Source: HGM04593 sp045647885 (lineage in GTDB: Bacteria; Bacteroidota; Bacteroidia; Bacteroidales; Bacteroidaceae). Taken from it: a DNA stretch of 27,337 nucleotides. Made by a program: the position numbers and the translations under genes. A model generated the notes under the pieces. That model ran no database searches. It was not told where the DNA came from and saw nothing but the letters and a program-made list of their open reading frames with translations. Positions 22,578 through 27,337 of this stretch are shown piece after piece. The first letter of the stretch is position 1. Each line of letters opens with the position of its first letter. The DNA lies in contig JAZRMX010000031.1 in the NCBI GenBank assembly GCA_045647885.1, forward strand, positions 1 to 27,337. The letters run 5' to 3'.

Positions 22578-23537
22578 ATGGACTTTGTAACTATCGGAAT
22601 AGTAACCGTCGCAGTGCTGGTGGTGCTTTCCATTTTCTTTCATTATGTACCCTTCATGCTATGGCTGTCGGCCTTGGTATCGGGTGTACACGTGTCGCTC
22701 ATACAGCTGTTTCTTATGCGCATTCGTAATGTGCCTCCCCACACAATTGTTGCTGCAATGATTGAGGCCCACAAGGCGGGGCTCGAAAATATTACCCGCG
22801 ACGAACTCGAGGCTCACTATCTTGCCGGCGGTCACGTCGAGAGGGTGGTGCACGCACTTGTGTCGGCATCGAAGGCAAATTTCGAACTCTCTTTCCAGAT
22901 GGCTACTGCCATTGACCTTGCCGGTCGCGATGTGTTCGAGGCTGTGCAGATGTCGGTTAACCCCAAGGTTATTGACACTCCCCACGTAACAGCCGTGGCA
23001 AAGGATGGAATTCAGCTCATTGCCATTGCTCGCGTTACCGTGCGTGCCAATATTAAACGCCTTGTTGGTGGTGCCGGCGAGGATACTGTGCTTGCGCGTG
23101 TGGGCGAGGGTATTGTTTCTTCTATCGGTTCTTCCGAGAATCACAAGGCGGTGCTCGAGAACCCCGATTCAATATCGAAACTCGTTCTTAAAAAGGGACT
23201 CGACGCCGGTACTGCATTCGAGATTCTCTCCATCGATATTGCCGATATTGATATAGGTAAGAACATTGGTGCTGCGTTGCAGATAGACCAGGCCAATGCC
23301 GACAAGAATATTGCACAGGCTAAAGCCGAGGAGCGCCGCGCCATCGCCGTTGCTCTGGAGCAGGAAATGAAGGCTCGTGCCGAAGAGGCTCGTGCCCACG
23401 TTATTGAGGCCGAAGCCGAAGTGCCCAAAGCCATGGCCGAGGCTTTCCGTAACGGTAATCTCGGCATTATGGATTATTATCGCATGAAAAATATCCAGGC
23501 CGACACAGCAATGCGCGACAATATTGCAAAAGACTGA
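22578..23537 (+). CDS. floA: FloA-type flotillin-like SPFH protein
   Basis: This 319-residue protein is close in length to Bacillus FloA (YqfA). It has two hydrophobic segments (about 6-26 and 28-48), an SPFH/band-7 region (about 50-230: VSVNPKV-type block AVQMSVNPKVIDTPHVTAVAKDGIQLIAIARVTVRANIKRLVGG, then LSIDIADIDIGKNIGAALQ) and a short alanine/glutamate-rich coiled coil (about 235-295, KAEERRAIAVALEQEMKARAEEARAHVIEAEAEVPKAMAEAF). FloA oligomers scaffold functional membrane microdomains and influence membrane fluidity and protein secretion. Pairing with nfeD directly upstream supports the call. There is no C-terminal proline-rich extension. Confidence 0.93.
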   Translation: MDFVTIGIVTVAVLVVLSIFFHYVPFMLWLSALVSGVHVSLIQLFLMRIRNVPPHTIVAAMIEAHKAGLENITRDELEAHYLAGGHVERVVHALVSASKANFELSFQMATAIDLAGRDVFEAVQMSVNPKVIDTPHVTAVAKDGIQLIAIARVTVRANIKRLVGGAGEDTVLARVGEGIVSSIGSSENHKAVLENPDSISKLVLKKGLDAGTAFEILSIDIADIDIGKNIGAALQIDQANADKNIAQAKAEERRAIAVALEQEMKARAEEARAHVIEAEAEVPKAMAEAFRNGNLGIMDYYRMKNIQADTAMRDNIAKD

Positions 23538-23581
23538 TGTTTATAGATTTATTTGAGTTGATCATTTAAAATTTGTTGATT

Positions 23582-24454
23582 ATGAAGCGTTATTTCGCTC
23601 CTTCGGAGCTGCTCATTGAACCTAATGGGGCAGTGTACCACTTGGGAGTAAAACCCGAACAGTTGGCCGATAAGATTATTCTTGTGGGCGACCCTAACCG
23701 AGTGCCCAAAGTGGCGGCGTTTTTCGACGAGCAGGAGTGTGACCTCTCGGCACGCGAGTTCCGCACCATCACAGGTACTTATAAAGGAAAGCGCATAAGT
23801 GTTGTTGGTACAGGTATCGGTTGCGACAATATTGATATTGTAGTAAACGAACTCGATGCACTTGCAAATATCGATTTCACAACACGTTACGAAAAGGACG
23901 ACTTCAAGCAGTTGCAGATTGTGCGCATTGGTACTTGCGGTGGCTTGCAGGAGTATTGCCCCACAGGTTCATACATCTGTTCGGTGAAGTCGGTGGGCTT
24001 CGACGGCCTTCTCAATTTCTATGCCGGGCGTAACGATGTGTGCGACCTCGAGTTCGAGGCTGCATTTAAAGAACACCTTAATTGGTCGCCACTCCTTTGT
24101 GCGCCTTACACCGTGCCTGCCGACGCAGAACTTGTTGAACGTATAGCACAGAGCGATATGGTGCGCGGTGTTACCATTGCTTGTGGCGGCTTCTTCGGCC
24201 CGCAGGGCAGGCAGTTGCGTGTGCCCCTCGCATTTCCCAAACAGAACGAGCTCATTGAATCGTTCGAGTACAAAGGACAGAGGATTACCAACTTCGAGAT
24301 GGAGAGCTCGGCACTTGCCGGGCTTGCGGCGCTAATGGGACACAAGGCAGTTACCGTGTGTCTTGTCATCGCCAACCGCCTCTCAAAGAACGCAACAGTA
24401 GATTATAACGAAAAGATGAAGGATTTGATACAGACAGTGCTCGACCGCATCTGA
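23582..24454 (+). CDS. Nucleoside phosphorylase, uridine phosphorylase-like
   Basis: The protein has 290 residues of the NP-I (PNP/UDP) phosphorylase family, which cleaves nucleosides with phosphate to base and ribose-1-phosphate in salvage. Motifs: phosphate-binding GDPNR (36-40), VVGTGIGCDNIDIVVNEL (about 74-91), RIGTCGGLQ (115-123) and the ribose/base site FEMESSALAGLAALMGH (238-254). The Glu-Met-Glu triad is the family's ribose-binding signature. Spacing and the length suggest pyrimidine (uridine) rather than purine preference, but this is inference. I start at ATG 23582 (MKRYFAPSELLIEPNG); an in-frame TTG three codons upstream is less likely. It sits 44 bases after floA and ends before an intrinsic terminator. 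Confidence 0.9.
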   Translation: MKRYFAPSELLIEPNGAVYHLGVKPEQLADKIILVGDPNRVPKVAAFFDEQECDLSAREFRTITGTYKGKRISVVGTGIGCDNIDIVVNELDALANIDFTTRYEKDDFKQLQIVRIGTCGGLQEYCPTGSYICSVKSVGFDGLLNFYAGRNDVCDLEFEAAFKEHLNWSPLLCAPYTVPADAELVERIAQSDMVRGVTIACGGFFGPQGRQLRVPLAFPKQNELIESFEYKGQRITNFEMESSALAGLAALMGHKAVTVCLVIANRLSKNATVDYNEKMKDLIQTVLDRI

Positions 24455-24477
24455 TACCTCACTCTTTCACCACATAG

Positions 24478-24505
24478 CAAAAAGGGGCGTTGTCCCCTTT
24501 TTGTT
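24478..24505 (+). terminator. Intrinsic terminator after the nucleoside phosphorylase
   Basis: CAAAAAGGGG (24478-24487), loop CGTTGT, then CCCCTTTTTG (24494-24503). The stem is perfect and ends in a T-rich arm. It separates this gene from mnmE, whose own promoter is not evident in the short remaining gap. Confidence 0.8.
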
Positions 24506-24540
24506 TATAACCACAACACAAACGTAATAAAGCATTTGAA

Positions 24541-25959
24541 ATGAATGATACAATATGTGCGTTGGCAACCCCGCAGGGTGGAGCTATAAACGTGATTCGT
24601 GTGTCGGGCCCCCATGCAGTGGCCATTGTCGATAAAATATTCACCCCTCGCAAGGGTGTCTCACTCGCTCTCCGTAAAAGCCACACGGTAGCCTTTGGCG
24701 ACATTTTCACCGCTCCCGACGAACTGCTCGATGAGGTGCTCGTGACCGTTATGCGCGCTCCACACAGCTACACCGGCGAAGATAGCGTGGAGATAAGCTG
24801 CCACGCATCGCCCTACATCACCCAGCAGCTCCTGCTCACTCTGTTCGAGGGTGGGGCACGCCAGGCCGATGCCGGAGAGTTCACAATGCGCGCCTTCCTT
24901 AATGGCAAGATGGATCTTAGCCGTGCCGAAGCCGTTGCCGATCTCATAGCCTCAACCTCGGCAGCATCGCATCGTTTGGCGATGAACCAGTTGAAGGGCG
25001 GTTTCAGCGAGCAACTCTCACAGCTTCGCGACAAACTGTTGAAGCTAACCTCGCTCCTCGAACTCGAACTCGACTTTGGTGAGGAAGATGTCACCTTTGC
25101 CGACCGCAGCCAACTCCTTGCTCTCTGTTGCGAGATTGACGATGTTATGAGCCATCTTGCAGCCTCATTCAGCATAGGAAATGCAGTGAAGAACGGCGTG
25201 CCCGTAGCCATTGTGGGAGAAACAAACACCGGTAAGAGTACCTTGCTCAACGCACTGTTGCACGAAGACCGCGCCATTGTGAGCGACATACAGGGAACCA
25301 CCCGCGACACCATCGAAGGTATTATGACACTGGGTGGTGTAACCTTTCGTTTCATAGACACCGCCGGCTTGCGCGAGACCCACGATCTTGTGGAAAAGAT
25401 GGGTATAGAGCGCACCCTCGACCAACTCTCGAAATCCTCTATCGCGCTGTGGATGATAGACCCCTTGCAGGATTCCCAATCCATTGAAGAACTAGCCAAA
25501 CGCCTGCTCCCAATGTGCCGTGGAAAACGCCTTGCCGTTCTTGTGAACAAATGCGATGTGGTAGATCCCATAGCCCTCTCAAAAGTGATGCAATGGGGTG
25601 GTGAAATGGTGAAGAAATATGGCGATGGAATAGAGTGGAACGAGAGTGACCTTTGGGCAATTTCGGCACGCCTTGCAATAAACATAGACCACCTCGAAGA
25701 ATTCCTCGTTCGTGCCGCGGCCGTTCCATCAATATCGTCGCACGATGTTGTGGTTACCAACGCCCGCCACTACGAAGCCCTCAAACGTGCCATCGCCAAC
25801 ATACAAGCCGTTAAGCAAGGCCTTGCCGACGGGCTCAGTGGCGACCTTGTGAGCGAAAGTCTGCGCGCCGCTCTCCGCAACCTGTCGGAAATTGTGGGCG
25901 AAGTGACCTGCAACGAAGTCCTTGGTTCTATATTCGCAAATTTCTGCATCGGCAAGTAA
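24541..25959 (+). CDS. mnmE: tRNA modification GTPase MnmE (TrmE)
   Basis: MnmE with MnmG installs the cmnm5 group on U34 of certain tRNAs. The 472-residue protein is complete. The N-terminal tetrahydrofolate-binding domain is at 1-118 (TICALATPQGGAINVIRVSG, SYTGEDSVEISCH). A helical region follows, then the G domain inserted at about 220-375, with G1 GETNTGKST (226-234), G2 TTRD (253-256), G3 DTAG (273-276) and G4 NKCD (336-339). The C-terminus is FCIGK, the invariant tail whose cysteine is needed for modification. The ORF therefore keeps its native 3' end even though a mobile element begins just beyond. The start ATG gives the standard MNDTICALATP. Confidence 0.97.
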   Translation: MNDTICALATPQGGAINVIRVSGPHAVAIVDKIFTPRKGVSLALRKSHTVAFGDIFTAPDELLDEVLVTVMRAPHSYTGEDSVEISCHASPYITQQLLLTLFEGGARQADAGEFTMRAFLNGKMDLSRAEAVADLIASTSAASHRLAMNQLKGGFSEQLSQLRDKLLKLTSLLELELDFGEEDVTFADRSQLLALCCEIDDVMSHLAASFSIGNAVKNGVPVAIVGETNTGKSTLLNALLHEDRAIVSDIQGTTRDTIEGIMTLGGVTFRFIDTAGLRETHDLVEKMGIERTLDQLSKSSIALWMIDPLQDSQSIEELAKRLLPMCRGKRLAVLVNKCDVVDPIALSKVMQWGGEMVKKYGDGIEWNESDLWAISARLAINIDHLEEFLVRAAAVPSISSHDVVVTNARHYEALKRAIANIQAVKQGLADGLSGDLVSESLRAALRNLSEIVGEVTCNEVLGSIFANFCIGK

Positions 25960-26002
25960 GTAGTTGATTATTAAATAGTTAAATCAATCATAAATGATTA
26001 AT

Positions 26003-26032
26003 ATAGCACTCTTTACGGGTGCTATTTTTATT
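26003..26032 (+). terminator. Terminator of mnmE
   Basis: ATAGCAC (26003-26009) pairs with GTGCTAT (26019-26025) around a 9-base loop and is followed by TTTTTATTT. It looks like the native mnmE terminator. If so, the chromosome-element junction lies either at the mnmE 3' end or beyond about 26032. Confidence 0.75.
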
Positions 26033-26041
26033 TGTGCAAGC

Positions 26042-26061
26042 ATCGTTGTTAATCGTTGCTA
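26042..26061 (+). repeat. Two tandem decamers ATCGTTGYTA
   Basis: ATCGTTGTTA (26042-26051) is followed directly by ATCGTTGCTA (26052-26061), nine of ten bases identical. The period equals about one helical turn, which suits protein binding on one face. It sits between the mnmE terminator and the element's first gene. Confidence 0.65.
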
Positions 26062-26081
26062 AGCCTTTTTACGCCTGTTTT

Positions 26082-26100
26082 TGTACCTCCTGTGTACCTC
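26082..26100 (+). repeat. Direct repeat TGTACCTC, period 11
   Basis: TGTACCTC occurs at 26082-26089 and 26093-26100, three bases apart. The second copy overlaps the left arm of the following inverted repeat. It is a candidate recombinase or excisionase binding site in the presumed attachment region; the role is inferred from position. Confidence 0.6.
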
Positions 26101-26133
26101 GCCACTTGAAATGCGATTTTGCGTTGGCGAGGT
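26096..26133. repeat. Inverted repeat ACCTCGCCA/TGGCGAGGT
   Basis: ACCTCGCCA (26096-26104) and TGGCGAGGT (26125-26133) are perfect 9-bp inverted arms around 20 bases, with a nested AAAT/ATTT pair inside. There is no T-tract, so it is not a terminator. It may be a core-type recombination site, a regulator site or a structured leader. Confidence 0.65.
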
Positions 26134-26143
26134 GATGGAAAAA

Positions 26144-26173
26144 TGAGACGCTGTGAGACACAGTGAGACACAG
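26144..26173 (+). promoter_or_regulatory. Three tandem decamers TGAGACRCNG, likely operator
   Basis: TGAGACGCTG (26144-26153), TGAGACACAG (26154-26163) and TGAGACACAG (26164-26173) form a 10-base-period array. It covers the -33 region of a candidate -7 box CATTTTTG (26179-26186), where no TTG box exists. The helix-turn-helix gene begins at 26209. An operator for that protein or another regulator is inferred. Confidence 0.6.
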
Positions 26174-26208
26174 AGATACATTTTTGGCGAAATTAAAAGA
26201 TAAATGAA

Positions 26209-27108
26209 ATGGCTAGTAACATCAACATTCAGAAAAAATGCGAGTGGTGTGGCAAATTATTTATTGCCCACAAAACCACGACACGATGCTGTTCGCATCG
26301 TTGTGCTAACCTTGTCTACAAAGAAAGAACAAGGCAAAAGCGTGTTAGCGAATTTCAGACAATGGTCAATCAGCAAATCGAAAAAGAGGATTGCATTGAC
26401 AAGGATTTCTTTACCCCAAGCGAAGCCGCAAAGTATATCGGTATAAGCAGGGCTACCTTTTATAGGTATCTTGAAACGAATCTAATAAAATCGGTTCAGC
26501 TAAAGAGAAAGACTATTATCAGGAAAAGAGACATTGAGGCTCTGTTTGATAATGCTTCTCCTTACAAAAAGCATCTACCAAGAAGCAAGCAAAGTATCAC
26601 CGACTTCTACACCACAGCCGAGATTAAAGAGAAATTTGGTGTTAAGGAGTCGTGGATTTATGAGATTGCGAAGGAGCATAATATCCCTCGCACATTCAAT
26701 CGTGGCAGAACATATTGGAGCAAGAAGCATATCGACTCCTACTTTGCCAAGAAAGCTCCTGATGCGAGCATTACAGAGTGGTACAGCGTGGCAGAGTTGC
26801 AGGAGAAGTTCGGTATGACGCTATCGGCAATCTACACCTTTGTATATAAGAATGTAATCCCCAAACGCAAGGAGGGCAAGATGGTCTATTACTCGAAAAA
26901 GCATTTCGATATAGCAAAAGGTATCGCCACACCCGAAGAGCCGCAATACTACACCATACCCGAAGCGATGGCGAAATACAACCTTACTCGCGACCAGCTC
27001 TACCACTATGTGAAGTATCACAACATCACTCGCATCAAGGTTGGCAAGTACACCAAGATTTTGCGCTCCGAACTCGACAAATTCTTTGAGCCACCGAAGA
27101 TTGAGTAA
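26209..27108 (+). CDS. Zinc-finger protein with four tandem helix-turn-helix units (excisionase-like)
   Basis: The protein has 299 residues. The N-terminus carries CEWCGKLF...CCSHRC (Cys11, Cys14, Cys27/28, Cys32), a likely zinc ribbon. Then come four repeats of a MerR/excisionase-type winged helix-turn-helix: about 67-115 (FFTPSEAAKYIGISRATFYRY), 133-180 (FYTTAEIKEKFGVKESWIYEI), 191-237 (WYSVAELQEKFGMTLSAIYTF) and 247-294 (YYTIPEAMAKYNLTRDQLYHY). Each ends with a basic K/R-rich wing and an aromatic helix. It is a DNA-binding protein, probably a recombination directionality factor or regulator of the element. It starts 85 bases before a tyrosine recombinase gene. The ATG at 26209 is used; an overlapping ATG at 26204 opens a different, short frame. 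Confidence 0.8.
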   Translation: MASNINIQKKCEWCGKLFIAHKTTTRCCSHRCANLVYKERTRQKRVSEFQTMVNQQIEKEDCIDKDFFTPSEAAKYIGISRATFYRYLETNLIKSVQLKRKTIIRKRDIEALFDNASPYKKHLPRSKQSITDFYTTAEIKEKFGVKESWIYEIAKEHNIPRTFNRGRTYWSKKHIDSYFAKKAPDASITEWYSVAELQEKFGMTLSAIYTFVYKNVIPKRKEGKMVYYSKKHFDIAKGIATPEEPQYYTIPEAMAKYNLTRDQLYHYVKYHNITRIKVGKYTKILRSELDKFFEPPKIE

Positions 27109-27116
27109 AGTTACTT

Positions 27117-27138
27117 GATGGTGATTGATGCCACCATC
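27117..27138 (+). repeat. 7-bp hairpin between the HTH and integrase genes
   Basis: GATGGTG (27117-27123) pairs with CACCATC (27132-27138) around ATTGATGC, nine bases after the HTH stop. No T-tract follows. A weak -7-like TTAATTTG lies at 27150-27157 ahead of the integrase start, so read-through or a separate weak promoter are both possible. Confidence 0.45.
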
Positions 27139-27193
27139 GGAACACCAATTTAATTTGCAGCAAAAAGTATAAACAATAAAAGTATACATAGCC

Positions 27194-27337
27194 ATGACAC
27201 TATCTTTCACAAATTCATCCTTGCGCCAAAAGGCGTTACGCAACGACCGTATTTCACTCTATCTGGATTACTACCCTGCAATCCGCAACCCCTACACGAT
27301 GAAGATGAGCCGCCGAGAATTCCTCGGTATTTACCTC
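27194..27337 (+). CDS. Tyrosine recombinase (site-specific integrase), 5' part only
   Basis: Forty-eight codons are present before the window ends. The N-terminus reads MTLSFTNSSLRQKALRND, then RISLYLDYYPAIRNPYTMK and MSRREFLGIYL. This is the arm-type DNA-binding domain that opens many Bacteroidetes tyrosine integrases (beta strands with ISLYLDYYP and a RREFLG motif). The catalytic domain is beyond the edge, so activity cannot be judged. It begins 85 bases after the HTH gene and in the same direction. The pair next to an apparent attachment region marks the end of an integrated mobile element. Family call is by N-terminal pattern only. Confidence 0.75.
   Translation, partial: MTLSFTNSSLRQKALRNDRISLYLDYYPAIRNPYTMKMSRREFLGIYL

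Noticed and set aside
26042..26173. CRISPR array
   Set aside because: The repeats are 8-10 bases, contiguous or 3 bases apart, and there are no uniform spacers or cas genes.
26204..26446. Alternative ORF starting at the ATG five bases before the HTH gene
   Set aside because: It is out of frame with the zinc-finger/HTH protein, ends after 80 codons and has no recognisable content.

Overview
The window is a stretch of Bacteroidota chromosome, most likely order Bacteroidales. The evidence is the gene content (DUF3276, DUF5606 and DUF4923 families, a roughly 300-residue NusB, a short YajC next to a YbbR-like protein, a fasciclin-type surface lipoprotein) and the promoters. Several promoters fit the Bacteroidetes sigma-ABfr pattern of a TTG near -33, about 19-21 bases, then TAnnTTTG near -7, and there are no strong Shine-Dalgarno sites. 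Genus cannot be fixed from the sequence alone.

Layout. 1-780 is T-rich, apparently gene-free DNA downstream of eno. 782-3826 holds eno (minus) diverging from pepT and an FlK-like thioesterase gene (plus). A perfect palindromic terminator separates these from a leftward operon of rplY/ctc, pth and an Hsp15-like S4-domain gene (3883-5490). DUF3276 follows, then a twin-ATPase ABC protein. 7770-11840 is a rightward run of nusB, yajC, ybbR-like and coaE, then DUF5606 and DUF4923. It converges on clpB across a second palindromic terminator. Leftward genes continue with nadE, a 757-residue fasciclin lipoprotein, a DUF486 membrane protein and a TtcA-like tRNA thiolase. Rightward again come a TPR/PD40 exported protein, NfeD, a FloA-type flotillin, a nucleoside phosphorylase and mnmE. 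From about 26040 a mobile element begins: clustered short repeats, a zinc-finger protein with four tandem helix-turn-helix units, and the first 48 codons of a tyrosine recombinase that runs off the right edge.

How the genes work together. Most of the window is housekeeping: translation and tRNA handling (L25, Pth, S4 protein, TtcA, MnmE), transcription antitermination (NusB), secretion (YajC), CoA and NAD synthesis, glycolysis and protein disaggregation. L25, Pth and the S4 protein form a compact set that all act on the large ribosomal subunit or peptidyl-tRNA. NfeD and FloA form the usual membrane-microdomain pair, here apparently co-transcribed with a TPR/PD40 protein.

Most notable points: NadE keeps a well-conserved synthetase domain but has glycine where the glutaminase nucleophile cysteine should be; a perfect 34-bp palindrome lies inside the pth coding sequence; a mobile element sits directly after the mnmE 3' end, with helically phased repeats where its regulator's -33 box would be; and the ABC protein has one degenerate ATPase half. 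I found no CRISPR array, tRNA or rRNA, and no clear defence or biosynthetic cluster.
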